From: Streptomyces sp. Ncost-T10-10d | GTDB taxonomy: Bacteria; Actinomycetota; Actinomycetes; Streptomycetales; Streptomycetaceae | DNA length: 64,000 nt | NCBI RefSeq assembly: GCF_900091955.1 | Contig: NZ_FMDF01000049.1 | Location: 62,001-126,000, forward strand | Direction of reading: 5' to 3' | Part shown: in pieces, positions 57,185-64,000 of the stretch | Numbering within the stretch: position 1 is the stretch's first letter | Layout of the letters: each line of letters starts with the position of its first letter | The notes under the pieces: model-generated | Databases searched by the model: none | Told to the model about the DNA's origin: nothing | What the model saw: only the letters and a program-made list of their open reading frames with translations | Translations under genes and position numbers: made by a program

Positions 57185-57203
57185 TGTGCTCGGTGATGAC
57201 TCT

Positions 57204-57237
57204 ACGGCCCCTCTTGAACGTGTTCAAGAGGGGCCGT
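57204..57237. promoter_or_regulatory. TetR-type palindrome, site 2, inside a long hairpin
   Basis: ACGGCCCCTCTTGAAC pairs perfectly with GTTCAAGAGGGGCCGT around a GT spacer. It contains the same 16-bp palindrome as site 1. It may serve both as terminator for the FecCD operon that ends at 57344 and as operator for the yndJ-like operon. Confidence 0.7.
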
Positions 57238-57343
57238 GGGGTGGGGGCCGGGAAGCCAGGGTCCGGTCACGGTGCAGGATGCCCGGTGTGTCCGTGGAGC
57301 CCGTACACCTACTCCTGCGGCGGGTGACAGCCCCCGAAGGGCC

Positions 57344-58408
57344 TCACAGCACTCCCCGGCGCCACTCCCGCACCAGCAGCCAGCCGAGGTACACACCCCC
57401 GATGGCCATCGTGTAGATACCCACGGGCAGGTTCTCGAACAGCGGCAGTTGCTGGGCGCAGAGATCCGCGATCACCAGCAGCAGTGCGCCGGTCAGCGTC
57501 GACAGCAACAGGTGCGGGCCGGAGACCCGGGTGATCCGCTTCGCGATCTGCGGAGCCGTCAGCGAGATGAACGTGATGGGCCCGGCGACGCCGACGGCGC
57601 CCGCCGAGAGCACGATCGCCAGCACGATGGCGACCGTCTTCGTGCCGCGGGGTTCGGATCCGAGTGCGCCCGCGATGTCGTCGCCCATCTCCCCGATGTC
57701 CAGCCGCCGTGCGATCAGGGCGGTGAGCGGGGCCACGACCAGCAGCACGAGCCAGATCGTGGTGGCGTCGTCCCAGGACCGCGCCGACAGGCTGCCGTTG
57801 ACGTAGGCGGTGAGGACGGCGGCCCGGTCCCGCTCCATGGCGTAGACGACGTACTGGGTGACCGCCGTGCCGATCGCGGCGACACCGATCCCGGCGATGA
57901 CGAGCCGTGCGGGGTTACGGAACCCGGTGCCGGTCGACAGATAGACCAGCACCATCGCGAGGACGGCACCGAGCAGTGCGCCGAGGGCCACCGGCACGGT
58001 GTCCGGGAACATCAGCGCGCTGATCGCGGCGCCCGCGCCGGCGCCGGACGCCAGCCCGATCACATCCGGGCTGCCGAGCGGATTGCGGGTGACGGACTGG
58101 AACAGTGCCCCGGAAAGACCGAGGGCTCCGCCGGTGCCCATGGCGACCACCAGACGCGGGCCGCGCAGGCGTTCCAGGACGAAGGCGTTCTTGCCCTCGG
58201 CCCCGCCCGTCACCGCCTTGGTGAGATCGGCGAGCGGAATGCCCAGCCGCCCGAGCGACAGCGTGGCGACAGCGGCCACGACGAGCAGCACGAACAGCAC
58301 GAGCGCCGTCAGCACGGACACTCGCCGGAACGGCAACGCCACCGTCCTGCCGATCGTCAGGAACCCCTTGGGCGAGGCGGTGCGGAAGCCGGCCTGATGC
58401 GACGTCAT
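57344..58408 (-). CDS. FecCD-type siderophore ABC permease (second)
   Basis: A 354-residue FecCD permease: PRLVVAMGTGGALGLSGALFQSVTRNPLGSPDVIGLASGAG in pieces near residues 85-125, with GVAGPITFISLTAPQIAKRI near 265 that contacts the ATPase, and about nine or ten membrane helices. It imports ferric siderophores with the neighbouring permease and binding protein. Its ATG overlaps the upstream permease stop (ATGA). No ATPase gene follows, so one is borrowed from elsewhere. Confidence 0.93.
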   Translation of the reverse strand: MTSHQAGFRTASPKGFLTIGRTVALPFRRVSVLTALVLFVLLVVAAVATLSLGRLGIPLADLTKAVTGGAEGKNAFVLERLRGPRLVVAMGTGGALGLSGALFQSVTRNPLGSPDVIGLASGAGAGAAISALMFPDTVPVALGALLGAVLAMVLVYLSTGTGFRNPARLVIAGIGVAAIGTAVTQYVVYAMERDRAAVLTAYVNGSLSARSWDDATTIWLVLLVVAPLTALIARRLDIGEMGDDIAGALGSEPRGTKTVAIVLAIVLSAGAVGVAGPITFISLTAPQIAKRITRVSGPHLLLSTLTGALLLVIADLCAQQLPLFENLPVGIYTMAIGGVYLGWLLVREWRRGVL

Positions 58409-59442
58409 GCGTTGCCCCTCATCCTGCGTACGGCGATGAGCAGCGCGGGCGCTCCGATGAACGCTGTCACGACACCGACCATCAGTTCCTGCGGGCGCAT
58501 GACCACCCGCCCCACGACATCCGCGAGGAGCAGCAGCGAGGGACCGGCCAGCGCAGAGAAAAGGATCTGCACACGGAAGTCGACACCGACCAGGGCCCGC
58601 ACCACATGCGGAACGGCCAGGCCGACGAAGGCGATCGGGCCGACGGCCGCAGTCGCCGCGGCGCTCAGCAGCGTTGCCGAGAGCAGCCCGCCGGCCCGGA
58701 CCAGGGCCGGATTCGCCCCGAGGGACGCCGCGGTCGAGTCACCGAGTGCGAGCGTGTTGAGGCCGGGCCCCAGCACCGCGGCCACCACCAGTCCGACCAC
58801 AGCGAACGGCAGAACCGACAGGAAGACGTCGAAGTCCCGGCCGCCGAGCGCGCCGACGACCCAGTACCGGTAGCTGTCGAACACCTGCGGCCGGCTCAGG
58901 GTCACTGCCTGGATGAACGCCATCAGCACGGCGGAGAGCACCGCACCGGCGAGCACGAGCCGCACCAGTCCGCTGCCCGAACCCGCCGATCCGATCGCAT
59001 GGACGAGCAGACCGGCGATCAGCGCACCGGGCAGCGCCCACCACATGGTGTCCGTACTGCCCGACGCCCCCAGGAAGGCCGTCGCGGCGACGATGCTCGC
59101 CGAGGCGCCCGCGTTGATCCCCAGAAGACCGGGATCGGCCAGCGGATTACGGGTCACCCCCTGCATGAGTGTGCCCGCGACGGCCAGACAGAGACCGGCG
59201 AGTACACCGAGCGCGGTCCTCGGCCAGCGGCTTTCGATGATGGTGGTGACATTCGGATCGGCGGTGCCGGACAGGACGTGCAGCACATCGCCGAACGAGG
59301 TGGTCCGGCTGCCGAACATGACGCTCGCGAACACGGCGAGCACGAGAACGACGAGTGCGATGACGAGGGAATACACCCGCCGAGCGGTGCCGGTCCGTGA
59401 GGTGCCGGCACCGCTCGGCGGTGCGTGCGTGGTGGTGGCCAT
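58405..59442 (-). CDS. FecCD-type siderophore ABC permease (first)
   Basis: A 345-residue permease with WPRTALGVLAGLCLAVAGTLMQGVTRNPLADPGLLGIN near 65-105, cut here as family motifs GTLMQGVTRNPLADPGLLGI, and VGPIAFVGLAVPHVVRALVG near 255. It forms the membrane channel with the second FecCD protein. The start at 59442 follows the binding-protein stop by 17 bp on the same transcript. Confidence 0.93.
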   Translation of the reverse strand: MATTTHAPPSGAGTSRTGTARRVYSLVIALVVLVLAVFASVMFGSRTTSFGDVLHVLSGTADPNVTTIIESRWPRTALGVLAGLCLAVAGTLMQGVTRNPLADPGLLGINAGASASIVAATAFLGASGSTDTMWWALPGALIAGLLVHAIGSAGSGSGLVRLVLAGAVLSAVLMAFIQAVTLSRPQVFDSYRYWVVGALGGRDFDVFLSVLPFAVVGLVVAAVLGPGLNTLALGDSTAASLGANPALVRAGGLLSATLLSAAATAAVGPIAFVGLAVPHVVRALVGVDFRVQILFSALAGPSLLLLADVVGRVVMRPQELMVGVVTAFIGAPALLIAVRRMRGNA

Positions 59443-59459
59443 GTGGGTGGTGGCCGGCC

Positions 59460-60509
59460 TCAGCCGTTGTCGGCGGCCTTGATGGCCTTGTCGATCAGCG
59501 GCAGGTATCGGTCGATCACCCACGGCACGGTGAGCGGGTTGATGATCGAGGAGGCGGTGACGAAGGAGTTGTCCTTGCTGTACACCATGGCGCCGCTCTT
59601 GACCGCGGGCATCGCCGCGTACAGCGGCTGAGCCTCGATCTCCTTGCGGGACTTGTCATCCATGTAGAAGGTGAAGAGCAGATCGCTGTCCTTCAGCTTC
59701 TCGGCGTTCTCCAGACCGATGAGCGCCGAGTCGGTGCCCTTGGTCTCCTTGAAGGTGTTGACCACCGGGTCGACGGTGAGGCCGAGCGAGGAGAGCATCT
59801 TCACGCGCTGCTCCTCGGGCTTGAACACGCCGAGGGTGCCGGGACCGGTGTTGTAGATGTACGAGAACTTGTAGTTCTTGTAGTTCGGCCGGGTCGCCGC
59901 CGCATCGGACAGCTGCTTCTCGATCGTCGAGACGAGGCCCTTCGCCTCGTCCGTCTGTCCCAGCGCCTTGCCGATGATGTCGATCTGCTGGTCCCAGTCC
60001 GTGCTCCACGCCAGATCGGGGTAGGCGACGGTGGGGGCGATGTCCTTGAGGATGTCGTAATCCTTCTGCGTGATCCCGGACCACGGCGCGAGGATGACAT
60101 CCGGCTCCAGCTCGGTGATGGCCTCGAAGTCGATGTCCTCACCACCCGTGAACTGGGTCGGCAGCTTGTCGCCGGACTTCTTCACCGCCTCGTGGATCCA
60201 GGGCAGATAGCCGGTCTTGTCGCTGCCCCACTCGTACTTCTCCATGCCCACCGGGGTGTGTCCGAGCGCGATGGCGGTCTCGGCCGAGCCCTGGCCGAGG
60301 GTGACGATCCGTTCGGGCCGCTCCTTGATCTCGGCCGTGCCGAGCGCGCTCTTGATCGAGACGGGGAACGCTCCGTCGCTCTTCCCGGATGCGCCGGAGG
60401 TCTCCTTGCCGTCGTCGCTCGACGAACAACCACCGAGGACGAGAACGAGCGCTGCGGCGGTGGCAGTTGCGGCGAGCGTCCGGCGACGCACGCGGGTGAA
60501 CCGGGACAT
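59460..60509 (-). CDS. Iron-siderophore binding lipoprotein
   Basis: A 349-residue lipoprotein: Arg-rich start, hydrophobic core, lipobox LGGC at residue 27, then the FepB/FecB fold (PERIVTLGQGSAETAIALGHTPVG, EPDVILAPWSGITQKDYD, VNTFKETKGTDSALIGLEN). It captures ferric siderophore outside the membrane for the two FecCD permeases. A near-consensus iron box lies 59 bp upstream, so the operon should be on only when iron is short. Confidence 0.95.
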   Translation of the reverse strand: MSRFTRVRRRTLAATATAAALVLVLGGCSSSDDGKETSGASGKSDGAFPVSIKSALGTAEIKERPERIVTLGQGSAETAIALGHTPVGMEKYEWGSDKTGYLPWIHEAVKKSGDKLPTQFTGGEDIDFEAITELEPDVILAPWSGITQKDYDILKDIAPTVAYPDLAWSTDWDQQIDIIGKALGQTDEAKGLVSTIEKQLSDAAATRPNYKNYKFSYIYNTGPGTLGVFKPEEQRVKMLSSLGLTVDPVVNTFKETKGTDSALIGLENAEKLKDSDLLFTFYMDDKSRKEIEAQPLYAAMPAVKSGAMVYSKDNSFVTASSIINPLTVPWVIDRYLPLIDKAIKAADNG

Positions 60510-60567
60510 GGATGTTCCTCATGGGTTGGTGGACGGAGCGGTTGGATCCCGTGCGGACTGCGCGGAT

Positions 60568-60586
60568 TTAGGTAAGCCTAAGCTAA
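60568..60586. promoter_or_regulatory. DmdR/IdeR iron box
   Basis: TTAGGTAAGCCTAAGCTAA agrees with the consensus TTAGGTTAGGCTAACCTAA at 16 of 19 positions. It lies in the siderophore operon promoter, 59 bp from the start codon. Confidence 0.9.
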
Positions 60587-61094
60587 GTCGTCTTCCGCCT
60601 ACAACCTGCCTCCGGTTATCGGCATCCGCCTTCGATTCGGACCCATCGGTGAAGGGTCTGGATCAACCTGCGTGGGGTGCATCGTGGCGCGCGGGGCCTC
60701 GAGGTGAACGCCTGTCAGGGTGTTTGCCAGGGGCATGCCAATAATGCGGAGACGGCCTATGTCACCGGTGGGAGCATCAGGTGCGGCTCGATCCGGGGCG
60801 CCGGGTGTGGCGTCAGCAGTCGGGGCCCCGTATCACCGGCGTGATGGTGCGGGGCCTCCCCGTCGCCTCTGGCCACACCCACATCGCCAGGTCGTAGGGA
60901 TTCCGCCCACCTGGGACGGATCGCCTACGTGATATGTGCCGCCGACCAGGACGAGAAAGCGGAGGCCAGTGCGCCCAACACCGTTCGGGGCGCCCCGGTG
61001 AGGCAGGACTCAACTCCTGCTCACTGCCGGGGAGCGGCGGACGTTCGGGGACAATGTCCGGGCGCTGCAGGGCCGTTGAGTGAAATCGCGGGCC
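60587..61094. other. Non-coding interval
   Basis: No gene with normal codon use was found. A bulged hairpin GTGAGGCAGGA ... TCCTGCTCAC occurs near 61000-61026. Short frames here follow GC skew only. Confidence 0.4.
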
Positions 61095-61126
61095 GGGCAG
61101 CTCCGCCGAGGTGGGCGGAGCTGCCC
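61095..61126 (-). terminator. Terminator of the ferredoxin reductase gene
   Basis: Perfect 13-base arms GGGCAGCTCCGCC and complement with a 6-base loop lie 42 bp after the minus-strand stop at 61168. Confidence 0.8.
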
Positions 61127-61167
61127 TTCCGGCCGTACGGACCGTACGGTCAGAAACGTCCGTACCG

Positions 61168-62535
61168 TCAGCGGCGGGGCTCGGAAGCGTCCAGCATGGC
61201 GTCGCGCTCCACGACCTTGATCCTCTCGCGCCCCTGCTCCGCGCCCAGGGCCTGCTCGTGCGCGTCCAGGCGGTACCAGCCCTCGCGGGTGGTGTAGCGG
61301 ACGCCGCGCTCCTCCAGGAAGGCGGTGACGGCCTCCGGCTCGGGCTGTGCCGGGGTGGCCAGTCGGCCGGTGGCATGGTCGTCCAGGAGGCAGGCGACCG
61401 TCTCGTTGGCATCGCCCTTGGTGTGGCCGATCAGACCGATCGGGCCGCGCTTGATCCACCCCGTGACGTACACCGACGGCATGGGCGCCTCGCCGTCGAC
61501 GACACGCCCCGCGGCGTGCGGGACGGTGCCGGAGGTCACGTCGAACGGGAGCTTGGGGAGCTCCTGCGAGTAGTAGCCGACCGCGCGATAGACGCTCTGC
61601 ACGTCCCAGTCGGTGAAGCGTCCGGTGCCCTTGACGTTCCCGGTGCCGTCCAACTCTGTCCGCTCGGTGCGCAGACCGACGACCCGGCCGTCCTCGCCGA
61701 GGATCTCGGCCGGGGACTCGAAGAAGTGCAGGAACAGCTTGTGCGGCCGGTCGCCCACGTCGCGGATGGCCCAGTTCTCCAGCGTGGAGGCGACCATGTT
61801 GGCCTGCTTGTTGCCGCGCCGGGTCTCGATCGAACCCTGGTCGTACTCGATGTCCTCGGGGTTGACGATGACCTCGATGTTCGGCGAGTGGTCCAGCTCG
61901 CGCAGCTCCATGGGGCTGAACTTGGCCTGCGCGGGACCGCGACGCCCGAAGACATGCACTTCCAGGGCCTTGTTGGCCTTGAGGCCCTCGTAGACGTTCG
62001 CGGGTATCTCGGTCGGCAGCAGTTCGTCCGCCGTCTTGGCGAGCATGCGGGCCACGTCCAGCGCCACATTGCCCACTCCGAGCACGGCGACCTTCTCCGC
62101 GTCCAGGGGCCAGGTGCGGGCCACATCGGGGTGTCCGTCGTACCAGGAGACGAAGTCGGCCGCGCCGTGGGAACCGTCCAGGGAGCCGCCGGGGATGTCG
62201 AGCGCGCGGTCCGCGTCGGCACCGGTGGAGAAGATCACCGCGTCGTAGAAGGACCGCAGATCGTCCAGGTCGATGTCGGCGGGGTAGTCGACGTTGCCGA
62301 AAAGCCGCAACTGCGGCTTGTCGAGCACCTGGTGCAGTGCCTGGACGATGCCCTTGATCCGCGGGTGATCAGGGGCCACTCCGTAGCGGATCAGGCCGAA
62401 GGGGGCGGGCATCCGCTCGAACAGGTCGATCGAAACACCCGGGTCCTGGGCGGCCTCGGATTTCAGCAGCGCGTCCGCTGCGTAGATTCCGGCGGGGCCG
62501 GCTCCGACTATGGCGACGCGGACGGGGCGGGTCAT
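61168..62535 (-). CDS. FprA-like ferredoxin/adrenodoxin-NADP reductase
   Basis: A 455-residue FAD enzyme of the adrenodoxin-reductase family: FAD motif VAIVGAGPAGIYAADALL near residue 8, MPAPFGLIRYGVAPDHPRIK near 43, NADPH motif VLGVGNVALDVARML near 150, FGRRGPAQAKFSPMELREL near 195 and YVTGWIKRGPIGLIGHTKGDA near 365. It passes electrons from NADPH to ferredoxins, which may supply P450s or Rieske oxygenases such as steroid enzymes, but this is only a possibility. AAGGACC is 9 bp before the ATG. Confidence 0.95.
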   Translation of the reverse strand: MTRPVRVAIVGAGPAGIYAADALLKSEAAQDPGVSIDLFERMPAPFGLIRYGVAPDHPRIKGIVQALHQVLDKPQLRLFGNVDYPADIDLDDLRSFYDAVIFSTGADADRALDIPGGSLDGSHGAADFVSWYDGHPDVARTWPLDAEKVAVLGVGNVALDVARMLAKTADELLPTEIPANVYEGLKANKALEVHVFGRRGPAQAKFSPMELRELDHSPNIEVIVNPEDIEYDQGSIETRRGNKQANMVASTLENWAIRDVGDRPHKLFLHFFESPAEILGEDGRVVGLRTERTELDGTGNVKGTGRFTDWDVQSVYRAVGYYSQELPKLPFDVTSGTVPHAAGRVVDGEAPMPSVYVTGWIKRGPIGLIGHTKGDANETVACLLDDHATGRLATPAQPEPEAVTAFLEERGVRYTTREGWYRLDAHEQALGAEQGRERIKVVERDAMLDASEPRR

Positions 62536-62795
62536 GGAGTGCAGGTCCTTAGAACGGGCTGACGCGGGCAGTGCGGCGCAGGGTAGAAGTAAGGATGGGC
62601 TTACCGTGCTCCACGGGACACGGTATCCGCTGCTGACCTGCGGCCTCCGGGCGGGCGGCCCTCCGGACGGTCCAAGGCGCTGCGGCCCGGTGCCCGGTGG
62701 GGGTCGGGGGAGGCGCTCCGACCGCGCGACACCGGATTCCCCGCCGGTGTGGGGTTCGCTCGAAGAATCGGACAAATGGTGGCAGAGTGACCCGC

Positions 62796-64000
62796 ATGGA
62801 TGGTCGGGTAGCGGGTGCCCTGTCACTCCCGGACGACTGGCCCGCCCACCCGGATCTCAGTCTCGCCCTGAACCGTATGGGCAGCTTCGACTGGGACCTC
62901 GACAGCGGCCTCATGCACATGGACCGGCCCGCACTCGATGTGTTCGACATGCGGGCCGGGGAATACGACGACCGGCCGGAGTCGCTCGCGCCGCGGGTGC
63001 CGCCGGACGAGGGTGTCCGGCTCGACGCGATGGTCGCGCAGGCCCTCAAGAGCGGGCAGAGAAACTACGGCGCGTATTTCAGGATCCTGAGGCGTGACGG
63101 CACCCTGCGCTGGACCCATACCCAGGGCTTCATCCAACGCGACGGGACCGGCCGCCCCCGTCGCATCATCGGCATCGTCCGCGACGCCACCCAGGAGCTG
63201 GCCGACTCCACGGCCCGCCGTGAACTGGACATGGAGCGGCAGCGCCGCACCAGCCTGGTGGAGGGCACCACGGCCGCGCTGGCCCACGCCCGGACGGTCC
63301 GCGACGTCATCGACGTGCTGAAGAACTCGCAGGGCCTGGCGCATCTCGGTGCGACCAGCCTGGTCGTGGGCCTGATGGAGGCGGGACGCATCCATCTGGT
63401 GGCGGACGGCCCGGAGGGCTCCTTCGTACCCGGTACCCGTTACACCCGGACGGACGAGCCGTACCCGATGAGCGAAGTGGTGACTACGCTCTCGCCCCGC
63501 TTCATCGAGTCCGCCACGGATTTCGCCACCTCGTACCCGATTCTGTGGCCCCACATCAGCCATCTCGGCATCACGTCCGCCGCCTATCTGCCGCTGATCG
63601 CCCAGGCCCGGCCCATCGGCGCACTCGGACTGCTCTACAGCGAGAAGGACGGCTTCACCGGCGACGAACGCAACCTGCTCGTCGCGCTCGGCAGCTCCAT
63701 CGCCCAGAGTCTGCAGCGGGCCATGCTGTACGAGCAGGAGCACGATCTCGCCGAGGGCCTCCAGCAGGCCATGCTGCCGCGCCGGATCCCGGACGTGCCG
63801 GGCGCGCAGGTCGCCGTGCGGTACCGGTCGGCCCGGCTGGGCCGGGACATCGGAGGCGACTGGTACGACGTCATCCCGCTGCCCGGCGGCCGGGTCGGTG
63901 CCGTCATCGGGGACGTGCAGGGCCATGACACGCATGCCGCGGCAGTCATGGGGCAGCTGCGCATCGTGCTGCGCGCCTATGCGGCGGAGGGACACAGCCC
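62796..64000 (+). CDS. PAS-GAF-PP2C phosphatase, cut by the window end
   Basis: At least 401 residues, open at the right edge. A PAS domain (MGSFDWDLDSGLMHMDRPAL ... WTHTQGFIQRDGTGRPRRIIG) covers about 30-130, a GAF domain follows at about 165-315 (AAYLPLIAQARPIGALGLLY), and a PP2C/SpoIIE domain starts near 335 (AEGLQQAMLPRRIPDVPG, GGDWYDVIPLPGGRVGAVIGDVQGHD). Such proteins control sigma-factor partner switching. The start is ATG 62796, or GTG 62787 three codons earlier. The C-terminal ATPase often found in the family may lie beyond the window. Confidence 0.88.
   Translation, partial: MDGRVAGALSLPDDWPAHPDLSLALNRMGSFDWDLDSGLMHMDRPALDVFDMRAGEYDDRPESLAPRVPPDEGVRLDAMVAQALKSGQRNYGAYFRILRRDGTLRWTHTQGFIQRDGTGRPRRIIGIVRDATQELADSTARRELDMERQRRTSLVEGTTAALAHARTVRDVIDVLKNSQGLAHLGATSLVVGLMEAGRIHLVADGPEGSFVPGTRYTRTDEPYPMSEVVTTLSPRFIESATDFATSYPILWPHISHLGITSAAYLPLIAQARPIGALGLLYSEKDGFTGDERNLLVALGSSIAQSLQRAMLYEQEHDLAEGLQQAMLPRRIPDVPGAQVAVRYRSARLGRDIGGDWYDVIPLPGGRVGAVIGDVQGHDTHAAAVMGQLRIVLRAYAAEGHS

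Noticed and set aside
60720..60932. 70-codon frame downstream of the iron box
   Set aside because: No ribosome site and low-complexity Arg/Pro/Gly composition.

Overview
The window looks like a Streptomyces chromosome. GC content is very high throughout, third codon positions are almost always G or C, and ATGA/GTGA stop-start overlaps are frequent. Many genes are of typical Streptomyces kinds (an Rpf-LysM-M23 wall hydrolase, encapsulin with DyP peroxidase, SpoIIE/PP2C phosphatases, a DmdR-type iron box). No rRNA, tRNA, IS element or CRISPR array was seen.

Region 1 (1-26 kb) is the notable part. It is a steroid catabolic island that matches, gene for gene, much of the KstR2 regulon known from mycobacteria and rhodococci for breaking down the last two steroid rings (HIP pathway). 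On the plus strand, fadE30-ipdF-kstR2-fadA6 (7.3-11.0 kb) is in the mycobacterial order. Facing it are an EchA13-like crotonase, fadE31, fadE32, a frameshifted fadE33 and an SDR (7.2-2.3 kb). Further on are echA20-ipdA-ipdB-ipdC (15.1-11.6 kb) and an Rv3548c-like SDR (15.3 kb). The left edge has the end of a FadD3-like HIP-CoA ligase and an HsaA-like ring-A/B hydroxylase with a TTA codon. Both divergent promoters carry nearly the same 19-bp palindrome, close to the KstR2 operator. Around 16-26 kb lie an NTF2-fold protein, an F420-type LLM oxidoreductase, a 3-alpha-hydroxysteroid dehydrogenase-like SDR, another acyl-CoA synthetase, a Dpp/Opp-type ABC system and an Old Yellow Enzyme, possibly an upper-pathway or uptake module. 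The island is decaying: an ABC ATPase scrap, the fadE33 frameshift, a scrambled M64 peptidase relic, a binding-protein/permease chimera from an in-frame deletion, and a truncated amidase.

Region 2 (26-42 kb) is core or semi-core: panD, a small GNAT, an Asp/Glu racemase-like protein, two MarR regulators, a hydrolase pseudogene, an XRE-TPR regulator divergent from a secreted M64 peptidase, encapsulin with its DyP cargo, gnd, an Rpf-type wall hydrolase, an EamA transporter, a FhuF-like [2Fe-2S] protein and an amino-acid permease.

Region 3 (42-57 kb) has secreted GH2 and GH92 glycosidases, each with LacI-type palindromes just upstream. It continues with a stress/light-type signalling set (anti-sigma-like ATPase, CHASE3 histidine kinase, response regulator-PP2C), an unusual zinc-ribbon SDR, a 58-residue peptide gene with its own terminator, a GH29 fucosidase relic, and a lipase-maturation-factor / DUF1990 / YndJ group with two TetR-like palindromes.

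Region 4 (57-64 kb) is a siderophore uptake operon (binding protein plus two FecCD permeases) behind an iron box, then an FprA-like ferredoxin reductase and the start of a PAS-GAF-PP2C phosphatase cut by the window end.
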